This document shows, piece after piece, positions 1 to 8,428 of a stretch of 64,000 bases of DNA. The notes beneath the pieces were generated by a model. It was not told where the DNA came from. It did no database searches and saw nothing but the letters and a program-made list of their open reading frames with translations. The stretch comes from DATFES01 sp035457725 (lineage in GTDB: Bacteria > Pseudomonadota > Alphaproteobacteria > CACIAM-22H2), in NCBI GenBank assembly GCA_035457725.1, contig DATIBC010000008.1:62001-126000 (forward strand). Reading direction: 5' to 3'. The translations under genes were made by a program, and so were the position numbers. How positions within the stretch are numbered: the first letter of the stretch is position 1; each line of letters begins with the position of its first letter.

Positions 1-98
1 GGATCGCCGACATAGGCGAACAGCGAAAAGGCGACGAAGCCGACCGTCAGCATCACGACAACGGATTGGATCAAACGACGGATGATGTAGGCGATCAT
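1..98 (-). CDS. Peptide-type ABC transporter permease, N-terminal fragment (runs off left edge)
   Basis: Reading leftwards from an ATG at 98, the 32 visible codons encode MIAYIIRRLIQSVVVMLTVG and continue hydrophobically to the edge. This is the typical start of a DppB/OppB-type inner-membrane permease: a short basic stretch (IIRRLIQ) followed by the first transmembrane helix. It lies 56 bases downstream of the broken binding-protein gene on the same strand, the usual dppA-dppB order. Only the first helix is visible, so family assignment rests on this N-terminus plus the neighbour; substrate cannot be told. Confidence 0.6.
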   Translation of the reverse strand, partial: MIAYIIRRLIQSVVVMLTVGFVAFSLFAYVGD

Positions 99-154
99 TC
101 GGTCACAGCCGGCGTTAACACTCGCTTGCTCGCCATCCTACCACACATGCCGGC

Positions 155-1732
155 TCATAAGGCGACGGCGGCCGGTCGCGCCCCGTGCAGCACCCGTGCC
201 GCCCGGCTCCCGGTCCCGCGCTCCGCGCACGGGATCACCTGATGGTGCGGCGGAATATGGGCGACTTCCGCGTTGTGGATTTTTAGCGCGTCGACGATCA
301 TGGAGGTGCGTTTCTCCTGATCGATCTCGGTCTTGATCTGGTCGACGAGAGCGTCAAACCGAGCGTTGGAGAACTTCCCCAGATTGAGGTTTCCGTCGCC
401 GCCCTGGCCCCCGGTCCGGGCCAGCGATTGCGGCGAGTAAAGCGCGTCGAACCTCGGCACGCCCCATCCCAGCAGATAGAAGCTGGTGTCGTATTGCTGG
501 ATCTTGGGGAAATACGTCGCACGCGGCATGGCGTTGAGCTTCGCCTGGATGCCGATCTGCGCCAGCATCGCCGTCACCGCTTGGCATATTTCTTCGTCGT
601 TGATGTAGCGGTCGTTCGGGCAATCGAGCGTCACCTCGAAGCCGTTGGGATAGCCCGCGTCGGCGAGGAGTTGCTTGGCCTTGTTGCGATCGAGCGGCAA
701 TCGAACGTCGATCTCCTTGGTGTTTCGGTGCACCTGCGGAGCGATAACCGAGCCGCTCGGCACCGACTGTCCGCGCATGATGCGGCTCTTGATCGCCTCG
801 ATGTCGATCGCGTGGTAGAATGCCTGGCGCACGCGCAGATCCTTGAACGGGTTCTTACCCTTGACGTTCGAGTACAGCAGTTCGTCGCGGTTCTGATCGA
901 AACCGAAGAAGATCGTGCGGTTTTCGTTGCCCTCGACAATCCTGGCGTTGCCGCTGCGGCGGATACGGTCGATGTCCTGGACGGGCGGATCGAGGACCAT
1001 GTCGCTCTCGCCCGAGATCAGCGCCGCGATCCGCGTCGCGTCCGACTTGATCGGCCGGTATTCGATTTCGGTGACATTGCCTTCGCGCTTGCCCCACTAG
1101 TTCGGATTTTCGACCAGCACCGTCTTGATGTCGGGTTCGCGCGTCTTGAGGACGTACGGCCCGGTACCGTTGGCGTTGCGCGCCGCGTACGTCTCCTCCT
1201 TTTCGATGTGGTTCTGCGGTTTGGTCACGTTGTGTTTCTCCGACCAGGCCTCGCTCATGATCCGCAATTCGGTCAATTGCGGGATTAGAACCGGGGTCGG
1301 TCCGGTGGTCGCGATGTCGACCGTTAGATCGTCGATCTTGCGCGCCTCGACGATGCCTTGCGTGTAGATCTTGAGGTTCGACGTTGGCGCCAAAGCCCGC
1401 TGGATCGTGAACACCACGTCGCCGGCGGTGAATGGCGCGCCGTCATGGAGCTTCACGCCGGGCCGCAGATTAAAGCGCCAGCGCGTCGGCTCGACCGCCT
1501 GCCACGAGAGCGCCAGCGACGGCTCGATTTTCGACATTTTCTTGCCGCGCGTCACCAGCGGCTCGTAGATCTGCTCTGAGAACGAGTTGTTGAGCCCTTC
1601 GTTTTGCGCGTGGCGGTCCATCGTCAGGATATCGCACTGACTCGACCAGCGGAACGTCTTGGCCTCGGTCGACGTGCGGACGCACAACGCCAGCGATGCC
1701 GTTGCGGCGATGGCGACAAGCGTCCGAATCAT
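155..1732 (-). pseudogene. Peptide/nickel-type ABC transporter substrate-binding protein (SBP family 5), interrupted by in-frame TAG
   Basis: Two reading frames in perfect phase (1732-1097 and on to 155) together encode a family 5 periplasmic binding protein of about normal length (roughly 525 residues). The first part has a signal peptide (MIRTLVAIAATASLALC) and the family signature LRPGVKLHDGAPFTAGDVVF. At 1099-1097 the family's conserved NPxWWGK region reads NPN-stop-WGK, fitting a Trp TGG to TAG change. The second half continues normally (LRVRQAFYHAIDIEAIK) to HIPPHHQVIP, but the last ~24 residues (CAERGTGSRAARVLHGARP...) do not resemble the usual end. Start at 1732 is chosen because GGAGA lies 8 bases upstream; an ATG at 1747 has no ribosome binding site. 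A truncated 210-residue product is unlikely to bind ligand. A sequencing error at the TAG cannot be excluded, but the odd C-terminus argues for decay. Confidence 0.75.
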
Positions 1733-2024
1733 TTCGATTGTCTCCATTCGTTGTGGCCAGGCTCCGCGACAGCGCCAGCCACCATTGTCGCTCCCTGTCG
1801 ACTCGAACCACGTTCTTCGGTGGGTCGATTTGCTTGATTAACAGACCTAGAGTCGCGGCCAGCCCGAGTCAACGGGGATGTCGCCCGACTGCGTGCGGGG
1901 CGCCGACGATCGCTGACCGGCCCCTGCCAAGGCAGCTCAACGGGTGACGATTGACGGCGACTCCGCAAGTGGCCTACCACTGAAGGGGAAAGTACGACTC
2001 CACCCAATCCACGGGAGAACGGCC
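1733..2024. other. Divergent intergenic region between the broken binding-protein gene and the aminotransferase gene
   Basis: About 290 bases with no convincing gene; open frames crossing it are short and show no family resemblance. It should contain promoters for both divergent genes, but I could not pick a clear -35/-10 pair. The long frame that enters the aminotransferase from 1944 is judged untranslated leader, because the ribosome binding site (GGGAGA, 2013-2018) serves the ATG at 2025. Confidence 0.5.
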
Positions 2025-3416
2025 ATGGTCGCGCGCGGCAATTCGCTCGCCAGCCGGGACATCGCTTCGCTGATCCACCCCTATACCAATCTCAAGCTTC
2101 ACGAGAGCGAAGGGCCCGTCGTCATCACCCGCGGCAAGGGTGTCTACGTCTATGACGAGACCGGCAAGGAGTATATCGAAGGCCTGGCCAGCCTGTGGTG
2201 CGCATCGCTCGGGTTTGACGAACAGCGCCTGGCCGCGGCGGCATACGCGCAGCTCAAGAAACTGCCGACCTACCACATCTTCGCCAGCAAATCGCACGAC
2301 ACCGGCATCGAACTGGCCGAGAAGCTGCTTGCCCTGGCGCCGACGCCGATGTCGAAGGTGTTTTTCGCGAGTTCAGGGTCCGAGGCCAACGACACCGCGA
2401 TGAAGTTGGTGTGGTACTACAACAACGCGCTCGGCCGCGTGAAGAAGAAGAAGATCGTTTCGCGTATGAAAGCGTATCATGGCGTGACGATCGCCGCGGC
2501 GAGCCTGACCGGCCTGCCCGCCAACCAGCGCGATTTCGATCTGCCGATCGCCGGCGTCGTTCACGCCGAATGCCCGCACCATTACGCTTACGCCGAACCG
2601 GGCGAGACCGAGGAGCAGTACGCCAGCCGGCTGGCCGACAACTTCGAGAAGCTAATTCTTCGCGAGGACCCGGCGACGGTGGCGGCGTTCATCGCCGAGC
2701 CGATCATGGGCGCCGGCGGTGTGATCGTTCCGCCGGCGGCGTATTTCGACAAAATTCAACCGATCCTCAAGAAGTACGAGATTCTCTTCATCGTCGACGA
2801 GGTGATTTGCGGTTTTTATCGCACCGGCAATCTTTGGGGCAGTCAGACCTTCGATCTCAAACCCGACATGGTGACGATGGCCAAAGCCATGTCGGCCGCG
2901 TATCTGCCGATATCGGCGCTCATGGTTTCGGAACCGATCTGGCAGGCAATGGTCTCGGAGAGTCAAAAGATCGGCGTTTTCGGCCACGGTTACACCTATT
3001 CGGCGCATCCCGCCGCCGCGGCGGTGGCCCTGGAGACGCTCAAGATCTATGACGAACGCGACATTCTCGCGCATGTGCGGCGGATGGCGCCGCGCCTGCA
3101 GCAAGGCTTGCGGCGCTTCGTAAATCACCCGCTGGTGGGCGAGGTCCAGGGGATGGGGCTGGTCGGCGCCTTGCAACTCGTCAAAAGCAAAAAGCCGAAG
3201 CGTTTCTTCGAGGCGACACAGCCGGTAGCGCCGTTCATGGCCAAGCGCGCGCAAGAGCACGGGCTGATCGTCCGTGCCCTGTTCGAGAACCGCATCGCCG
3301 TTTGCCCGCCGTTGATCATCAACGAGGCGCAGATCGAGGAGCTGTTGCGCCGCTTCGGGCTGGCGCTCGACGACACCTGGGCGATGGTCCAGGAAAAAGG
3401 CTTGGCTGCGGCCTGA
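2025..3416 (+). CDS. Class III (omega) aminotransferase, PLP-dependent
   Basis: A 463-residue fold-type I PLP enzyme that moves an amino group from an omega-amine or amino acid to a keto acid such as pyruvate. Visible family features: the cofactor-phosphate region SSGSEANDTAMKLVWYY, the YHG motif (MKAYHGVTIAAASLTG), the acidic IVDEVICGFYRTG segment whose Asp contacts the pyridine nitrogen, and the Schiff-base lysine in VTMAKAMSAAYLPIS. Length and motifs match the omega-transaminase group that includes putrescine-pyruvate and beta-alanine-pyruvate enzymes. The ATG at 2025 has GGGAGA seven bases upstream. A polyamine-type ABC importer begins 1.4 kb downstream, which makes a polyamine-derived amine an attractive substrate, but that is inference; the sequence alone does not fix the amine donor. 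Confidence 0.88.
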   Translation: MVARGNSLASRDIASLIHPYTNLKLHESEGPVVITRGKGVYVYDETGKEYIEGLASLWCASLGFDEQRLAAAAYAQLKKLPTYHIFASKSHDTGIELAEKLLALAPTPMSKVFFASSGSEANDTAMKLVWYYNNALGRVKKKKIVSRMKAYHGVTIAAASLTGLPANQRDFDLPIAGVVHAECPHHYAYAEPGETEEQYASRLADNFEKLILREDPATVAAFIAEPIMGAGGVIVPPAAYFDKIQPILKKYEILFIVDEVICGFYRTGNLWGSQTFDLKPDMVTMAKAMSAAYLPISALMVSEPIWQAMVSESQKIGVFGHGYTYSAHPAAAAVALETLKIYDERDILAHVRRMAPRLQQGLRRFVNHPLVGEVQGMGLVGALQLVKSKKPKRFFEATQPVAPFMAKRAQEHGLIVRALFENRIAVCPPLIINEAQIEELLRRFGLALDDTWAMVQEKGLAAA

Positions 3417-3558
3417 TCGCCCACGTTTGCCGCGACCAAACGCCGCCTAGACCGGCTCGAAGAAGCTCTTCCGGCCGCCCGGCGCGCTAGCTAGACTTCG
3501 GCCTGTCGGCGGGGGATCTCGAAGTTAGGGCGGGTATCCCGCGCGTGGACGGTGGGCG

Positions 3559-4770
3559 ATGGACTACGACCAGCATTTTCGTGACGCTCTTGGCCGCCTC
3601 CAGGCCGAGGGACGCTACCGGATTTTCGCCGATCTCGAGCGGCTGTGCGGGGCGTTTCCTCGCGCGGTATGGCACTCGAGCGACGGCCCGGTCGAAGTCA
3701 CGGTGTGGTGCTCGAACGATTATCTCGGCATGGGTCAGCATCCGACGGTCCTCGCGGCCATGGAGGCGGCGTTGCGCGCGCACGGCGCCGGCGCCGGCGG
3801 CACGCGCAATATCTCGGGCACCAACCATTATCATGTGCTGCTCGAGCGCGAGCTCGCCGACCTCCACGGCAAGCCGGCGGCGCTCGTCTTCGGCTCCGGC
3901 TACGCCGCCAACGAGGCGGCGCTGAGCACGATCGGCAAGCTGCTGCCGGATGTCGCCATATTTTCGGACGCGCTCAATCATGCATCGATGATCGAGGGCA
4001 TGCGCCACAGCGGCGCGGAGAAGCACATCTTCGCGCATAACGACGTCGTCGATCTCGAGCGGCTGCTTCGCCACGTCGACCGCCGGCGGCCGAAATTGAT
4101 CGCATTCGAGTCGGTCTATTCGATGGACGGCGACATCGCTCCCATCGCCGCGATTTGCGATCTCGCCCGGCGCTATCATGCGCTCACCTATCTCGACGAG
4201 GTACACGCGGTCGGCCTTTACGGACGGCACGGCGCGGGCGTCGCCGAACGCGATGGGGTGATGGATCGCCTCGACATAATTCAAGGCACTCTGGCCAAAG
4301 GGTTTGGCGTCGTCGGCGGTTATATCGCGGGTTCGACGGCGCTGGTCGACGCCGTCCGCAGCCACGCCGCCGGCTTCATTTTCTCCAGCGCGATGCCGCC
4401 TGCCATCGCTGCCGGCGCGCTCGCCAGCGTGAGGCATCTGCACGCAAGCGAAACCGAGCGCTCGCGCCTGCACGAGCGGGCCGATCGCCTGAAACGCCAG
4501 CTTCGCGACGCCGGCCTGCCGTTGATGCTTTCGGAAAGCCACGTCGTGCCGCTCTTTGTCGGCGAGGCACGGGCGTGCAAGGCCGCCTCCGACGAGCTGT
4601 TGCGCCGCCATCGGATTTATGTCCAGCCGATCAACTTCCCGACCGTGCCGCGCGGCGCCGAGCGCTTGCGAATCACGCCTACCCCGCTGCACGATGACGC
4701 GGCTATGGACCGCCTCGTCGAGGCGCTGGTCGATGTGTGGGCGCGGCTCGCCTTGTCGCGGGCGGCGTAG
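3559..4770 (+). CDS. hemA: 5-aminolevulinate synthase
   Basis: Condenses glycine and succinyl-CoA to 5-aminolevulinate, the first step of heme and bacteriochlorophyll synthesis by the Shemin route typical of Alphaproteobacteria. The 403-residue protein has the usual length and start (MDYDQHFRDALGRLQAEGRY). Diagnostic motifs are CSNDYLGMGQHP, GAGAGGTRNISGTNHYH, the FSDALNHASMIEG segment, YLDEVHAVGLYG, and the PLP lysine in GTLAKGFGVVGGYIAGS. The GTRNISGT form separates it from the related biotin (AONS) and threonine (KBL) alpha-oxoamine synthases. It is preceded by a 142-base gap after the aminotransferase and followed 21 bases later by the polyamine-type ATPase gene, so it may be co-transcribed with a transporter it has no obvious biochemical link to. 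Confidence 0.95.
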   Translation: MDYDQHFRDALGRLQAEGRYRIFADLERLCGAFPRAVWHSSDGPVEVTVWCSNDYLGMGQHPTVLAAMEAALRAHGAGAGGTRNISGTNHYHVLLERELADLHGKPAALVFGSGYAANEAALSTIGKLLPDVAIFSDALNHASMIEGMRHSGAEKHIFAHNDVVDLERLLRHVDRRRPKLIAFESVYSMDGDIAPIAAICDLARRYHALTYLDEVHAVGLYGRHGAGVAERDGVMDRLDIIQGTLAKGFGVVGGYIAGSTALVDAVRSHAAGFIFSSAMPPAIAAGALASVRHLHASETERSRLHERADRLKRQLRDAGLPLMLSESHVVPLFVGEARACKAASDELLRRHRIYVQPINFPTVPRGAERLRITPTPLHDDAAMDRLVEALVDVWARLALSRAA

Positions 4771-4791
4771 CGAGGGAGGCGCTTCGACGCG

Positions 4792-5907
4792 GTGGCCGAA
4801 ACGAATGTCTCATCGAGCCGCCCGTTGGTCCGCTTCATCGGCGTGCGGAAGACCTTCGATGGGCGCACGCTGGTCGTCCGTAACCTTGACCTCGATGTGC
4901 TCGAGGGCGAATTCCTGACGCTCCTCGGCCCCTCCGGGTCGGGCAAGACGACGACACTGATGATGCTTGCCGGGTTCGAGACACCCACTGCGGGCGAAAT
5001 CACGCTGGCCGGCCGCTCGCTCGCCCACCTGCCGCCGCACAAGCGCGACATCGGCGTGGTGTTCCAGAACTACGCCCTATTTCCGCACATGACCGTCGCC
5101 GAGAACGTCGCTTTTCCGCTGTCGGCGCGCCGGATCGGCCGCGCCGACGCCGAGGTTCGGATGGCGCGCGCCCTCGACATGGTGCGCCTCGGCGGGTTCG
5201 GGGCGCGGCGTCCCGGGCAGCTTTCGGGTGGCCAGCAGCAGCGCGTGGCGCTGGCCCGCGCCCTGGTTTTCGAGCCGCGACTCGTCCTGATGGACGAGCC
5301 GCTGGGCGCGCTCGACAAGCAACTTCGCGAGGAAATGCAGCTCGAGATCCGCCGCATCCACGAGCGGCTCGGCGTAACCTTCGTCTACGTGACGCACGAC
5401 CAAGGCGAGGCGTTGACGCTCTCGGACCGCATCGCCGTGTTCAACGACGGAGCCATTCAACAGCTCGATGCGCCGCGCGAGCTCTATGAGCGGCCGCTGA
5501 ACGCTTTCGTCGCGCGATTTATCGGCGAGAATAATCGAATTCCGGGAATCTATGCCGGCATGGATGGCCTGCTGTGCGCGATTCGGGTCGGCGCAGGATC
5601 CCTGGTCCGCGCGCGCCCGATCGACCTCAACGGCGTCGGCGGCCAGGCCACGCTGTCGATCCGACCGGAGCGGGTGCGCCTCGGGCCGCTTGGCGGGGCG
5701 CCTGGACCCTCGGCGAATGCCTTTCCGGCGGAGGTGCGGGAAGTGATTTATCTCGGCGACCACGTGCGCGTGCGCGTCGCCGCGCTGGGAGTCGACGAGA
5801 TCAACGCCAAGATCCCCGTGGCGCTGCTTGCCGCCGACGTGACGCCCGGCGCTGCGGTGACGATCGCCTGGGACGCCGAGGATTGCCAGGCCTTCAAGCC
5901 GGAATAG
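4792..5907 (+). CDS. Polyamine-type ABC transporter ATP-binding protein (PotA-like)
   Basis: Cytoplasmic ATPase of an ABC importer, 371 residues. Walker A is LLGPSGSGKTTT, the Q-loop VVFQNYALFPHMTVAENV, the signature LSGGQQQRVALARAL, Walker B LVLMDEPLGALD, and the switch histidine sits in VTHDQGEALTLSDR. The C-terminal ~110 residues form a TOBE regulatory domain (LSIRPERVRLGPLGG), as in the PotA/CysA/MalK class. The start is GTG at 4792, with GAGGGAGG about 13 bases upstream, a rather long spacing. It leads a four-gene set (ATPase, binding protein, two permeases) with classical spermidine/putrescine organisation; related PotA-like systems also carry other compounds, so the substrate is not certain. 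Confidence 0.92.
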   Translation: MAETNVSSSRPLVRFIGVRKTFDGRTLVVRNLDLDVLEGEFLTLLGPSGSGKTTTLMMLAGFETPTAGEITLAGRSLAHLPPHKRDIGVVFQNYALFPHMTVAENVAFPLSARRIGRADAEVRMARALDMVRLGGFGARRPGQLSGGQQQRVALARALVFEPRLVLMDEPLGALDKQLREEMQLEIRRIHERLGVTFVYVTHDQGEALTLSDRIAVFNDGAIQQLDAPRELYERPLNAFVARFIGENNRIPGIYAGMDGLLCAIRVGAGSLVRARPIDLNGVGGQATLSIRPERVRLGPLGGAPGPSANAFPAEVREVIYLGDHVRVRVAALGVDEINAKIPVALLAADVTPGAAVTIAWDAEDCQAFKPE

Positions 5908-5962
5908 ACCGCCGCTCGCTTGTCCCGACGTTGCGCCGGCGCTAGAGTCGTCCCATCGCGAG

Positions 5963-5987
5963 CTTGCCGGCTACCTCGGCCGGCGAG
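5963..5987 (+). other. Stem-loop in the leader of the polyamine-type binding-protein gene
   Basis: CTTGCCGGC (5963-5971) can pair with GCCGGCGAG (5979-5987) around a seven-base loop, with one G-U pair. It sits 26 bases before the binding-protein start codon and lacks a T tract, so it does not look like an intrinsic terminator. It could protect the binding-protein mRNA at its 5' side; the 3' side carries the REP-like pair. Confidence 0.45.
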
Positions 5988-6013
5988 AGACACATCAAGC
6001 CAAGGGGGCCAAC

Positions 6014-7066
6014 ATGCTGCGCAAATTCGTGTTCTCTGGCGCGCTCGCCGGAGCGATCGCCGCCGGGCTAATGGCGGCGCCGCAAGCGGGCGCGCGCGAT
6101 CTCACCGTCGTGTCCTGGGGTGGCGCCTATCAAGACGCCCAGCGCGACGCCTATTTCAAGCCGTTCATGGCGCAAAAAGGCGTCAAAATGCTCGAGGAAT
6201 CGTGGGATGGCGGCGTCGGCGTCCTGCGCTCGAAGATCCAGGGCGGCAACAACAACTGGGACGTCGTCCAGGTCGAGTCGGAAGAATTGGCGGTCGGCTG
6301 CGAGGAAGGCCTGTACGAAAAGATCGACTGGTCAAAGGTCGGCGGCAAGGAGATGTTCATGCCAGCCGCAGTCCATGACTGCGGCGTCGGCGCGATTGTC
6401 TACAACTTCGTGCTCGCCTATGACGGCGACAAGATCAAGGACGGGCCGAAGAACTGGGCCGACTTCTGGGACGTACAGAAATGGCCGGGCAAGCGCGCGC
6501 TGCGCAAAGGTCCGAAGACCAACCTCGAGATCGCGCTCATGGCCGACGGCGTGGCGCCGAGCGACGTCTACAAGGTTCTGGCGACCGAGGCGGGCATCGA
6601 GCGCGCGTTCAGGAAGCTCGATCAACTGAAATCCAGCATCGTGTGGTGGGAGAAGGGCGCGCAGCCGCCCCAGCTCCTTGCCTCCGGCGAGGTGACGATG
6701 ACGTCGGCCTATAACGGACGCGTCTCGGCGGCCAACAAGACCGACAAGAAGAACTTCAAAATCGGCTGGACCAACAGCCTGTTCACCATCGACTCGTGGG
6801 TGATCATGAAGGGCACACCCAACAAGGCGCAGGCCGAGCAGTACATCGCCTTCGTAAGCATGCCGGAGAACCAGAAAAACCTGCCACCGAAGATTCCTTA
6901 CGGCGTGACCGCAAAAGCGGCGACGGCGATGATCGACAAGGCGGTGCTCGACGAGTTGCCGACAGCGCCGCAAAACATCGAATCGGCGATCCAGATCAGC
7001 GACGCCTACTGGCTCGAGAACATCGACAAGCTGAACCAGCGCTTCAACGCCTGGGTGGCGCGCTAG
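6014..7066 (+). CDS. Polyamine-type ABC transporter periplasmic substrate-binding protein (PotD-like)
   Basis: A 350-residue secreted binding protein (SBP family 8 / PotD-PotF type). It opens with a signal peptide (MLRKFVFSGALAGAIAAGLM... ending near AGARDL) and the typical first strand LTVVSWGGAYQDAQRDAYFKPF. Further family features are VVQVESEELAVGCEEGLYEKID, the WADFWDVQKWPGKRAL segment found in this group, and MTSAYNGRV. The start has AAGGGGG six bases upstream (6002-6008). It follows the ATPase gene by 106 bases and is separated from the first permease by a 121-base gap filled with palindromes. Ligand is probably a polyamine or similar cationic compound, from family and gene order only. 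Confidence 0.9.
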   Translation: MLRKFVFSGALAGAIAAGLMAAPQAGARDLTVVSWGGAYQDAQRDAYFKPFMAQKGVKMLEESWDGGVGVLRSKIQGGNNNWDVVQVESEELAVGCEEGLYEKIDWSKVGGKEMFMPAAVHDCGVGAIVYNFVLAYDGDKIKDGPKNWADFWDVQKWPGKRALRKGPKTNLEIALMADGVAPSDVYKVLATEAGIERAFRKLDQLKSSIVWWEKGAQPPQLLASGEVTMTSAYNGRVSAANKTDKKNFKIGWTNSLFTIDSWVIMKGTPNKAQAEQYIAFVSMPENQKNLPPKIPYGVTAKAATAMIDKAVLDELPTAPQNIESAIQISDAYWLENIDKLNQRFNAWVAR

Positions 7067-7091
7067 ACGCCCCCAGCGGAGCCAGAAGTTT

Positions 7092-7120
7092 CCTCATGCC
7101 GAGCCAGTCGAAGCATGAGG
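7092..7120. repeat. REP-like palindrome, copy 1 (inverted relative to copy 2)
   Basis: CCTCATGC (7092-7099) and GCATGAGG (7113-7120) are exact inverted repeats around a 13-base centre. Read on the minus strand the centre is TTCGACTGGCTCG, closely matching the centre of the second palindrome at 7146-7172 (TTCGACAAGCTCG). The two elements thus form an inverted pair, as in bacterial interspersed REP pairs. It lies in the binding-protein/permease gap and contains no coding frame. Confidence 0.75.
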
Positions 7121-7138
7121 AACGCGACACTTTCGCCC

Positions 7139-7179
7139 GTCAGACCTCATCCTTCGACAAGCTCGGGATGAGGTCTGAC
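7139..7179. repeat. REP-like palindrome, copy 2, with 14-base perfect arms
   Basis: GTCAGACCTCATCC (7139-7152) pairs perfectly with GGATGAGGTCTGAC (7166-7179) around the centre TTCGACAAGCTCG. Repeats built on CCTTCGACAAGCTC-GGATGAG are a well-known extragenic palindrome type in Alphaproteobacteria. The stem end differs from copy 1 by a compensated base-pair change (CC/GG here, GC/GC there), which keeps both hairpins perfect. It ends nine bases before the permease ATG at 7188, so in RNA it could partly hide the ribosome binding region and stabilise the upstream message. Confidence 0.8.
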
Positions 7180-7187
7180 TTGTCTCC

Positions 7188-8423
7188 ATGAACCAGGCTT
7201 CGACGATCGACGCCGCCGCGATCCGTGCCGGATTGCGCCGCGGACAGCGGCGAAATCAAGCGATCGCCGTCGGTCTCGTGTTGCCGTTGCTCATGTTCAT
7301 CTTGGCGACGTTCATCGGACCTATCGGCGCGATGCTGTGGCACAGCGTCAGCGACCGCGACGTCGCACGGATCTTGCCGCGGGTCACCGTGGCGCTCGCC
7401 GACTGGGATGGGCGCGACCTCCCGTCCGAGCGGGCGTTCGCTGCGCTCATCGACGATATTCGCGCGGCGCGCGAGGCGGGAAATCTTGCTAGCGCCGCGA
7501 CGCGCCTCAATTACGACGTCAACGGCTTTCGTACCCTACTGTTCGCTGCCGCCCGCCGGCTCTCGACGGACCAACAAGGCTCGCCGCGTGCCGCGCTCGC
7601 GGCAAGCGATCCACGATGGGAAGACCGCGAGACCTGGGCGGCGATCAAGCGCGCCAGCGGGCCGCTTACCGATCTATATCTTCTCGCCGCGCTCGATCTG
7701 CGGCGCGATGCCGATCAGGCGATCGTCGGCGGGCCCGCCGAACAGGCCGTTTTCATCGATATTCTCATCCGTACTTTCACGATCGCCGGCGTGGTCACGC
7801 TCGTCTGTCTGGCGATCGGATTTCCGCTCGCCTACCTACTGGCAAGCCTGCCGGCGCGCTCGGCAAACTTGATGCTGATCTTCGTCTTGTTGCCGTTCTG
7901 GACATCGCTGCTGGTGCGCACGGCGGCATGGGTCGTGATCTTGCAGCGCGAGGGCGTGCTCAACAATTTCCTTCTTGGGCTCGGCGTGATCGGCCAACCG
8001 TTACCGATGATCTTCAATCGCTTCGCCGTGTACGTGGCGATGATCCATATCCTGCTCCCGTTCATGGTGTTACCGCTTTACAGCGTGATGAAAAACATCC
8101 CGGTCACTCACATGCGGGCCGCGACATCGCTTGGCGCGACGCCGTATCTCGCCTTCCGCCGTGTCTATCTGCCGCAGACGTTGCCGGGAATCGGCGCCGG
8201 CGCGCTCATGGTCTTCATCCAGGCGCTCGGCTATTACATTACGCCGGCGCTGGTCGGCGGCGCCGAGGATCAAATGATCAGCTATTTCGTCGCCTTCTAC
8301 GCCAGCCGCACGATCAACTGGGGGATGGCGGCGGCGCTGTCGCTCATGCTGCTCGTCGCGACCATAGCGCTCTATGCCGTCTACAACCGCCTGGTCGGCT
8401 TCGAGCGGCTAAGGCTCGGGTGA
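7188..8423 (+). CDS. Polyamine-type ABC transporter permease (PotB-like) with a large loop after helix 1
   Basis: Inner-membrane permease of 411 residues, about 110-130 longer than a standard PotB. Helix 1 spans residues ~24-50 (IAVGLVLPLLMFILATFIGP). Then comes a ~140-residue soluble segment (about 52-190) rich in charged residues, before the second helix (IAGVVTLVCLAIGFPLAYLL). The ATPase-contacting EAA loop is RAATSLGATPYLAFRRVYLP, near residue 305. The start is ATG at 7188, just after the REP-like pair. It overlaps or abuts the second permease gene (stop TGA 8421-8423). The extra loop should be periplasmic by the positive-inside rule; its purpose is unknown, perhaps docking of the binding protein. 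Confidence 0.9.
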   Translation: MNQASTIDAAAIRAGLRRGQRRNQAIAVGLVLPLLMFILATFIGPIGAMLWHSVSDRDVARILPRVTVALADWDGRDLPSERAFAALIDDIRAAREAGNLASAATRLNYDVNGFRTLLFAAARRLSTDQQGSPRAALAASDPRWEDRETWAAIKRASGPLTDLYLLAALDLRRDADQAIVGGPAEQAVFIDILIRTFTIAGVVTLVCLAIGFPLAYLLASLPARSANLMLIFVLLPFWTSLLVRTAAWVVILQREGVLNNFLLGLGVIGQPLPMIFNRFAVYVAMIHILLPFMVLPLYSVMKNIPVTHMRAATSLGATPYLAFRRVYLPQTLPGIGAGALMVFIQALGYYITPALVGGAEDQMISYFVAFYASRTINWGMAAALSLMLLVATIALYAVYNRLVGFERLRLG

Positions 8424-8428
8424 CCGCC

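Noticed and set aside
1097..1099. Programmed amber readthrough or recoding of the binding-protein TAG
   Set aside because: No downstream insertion element is visible, TAG ends other genes here normally (for example at 5905-5907), and the aberrant C-terminus indicates decay.
3559..4770. Biotin-pathway (AONS) or threonine-pathway (KBL) synthase instead of HemA
   Set aside because: NDYLGMGQHP, GTRNISGT and the N-terminal YDQHF...EGRYRIFADLER are ALAS features; no biotin or tdh gene is adjacent.
7616..8428. Long N-terminal extension of the second permease frame
   Set aside because: It lies inside the first permease gene in another frame and has no membrane-like pattern; starts at 8429 or 8420 fit the family.
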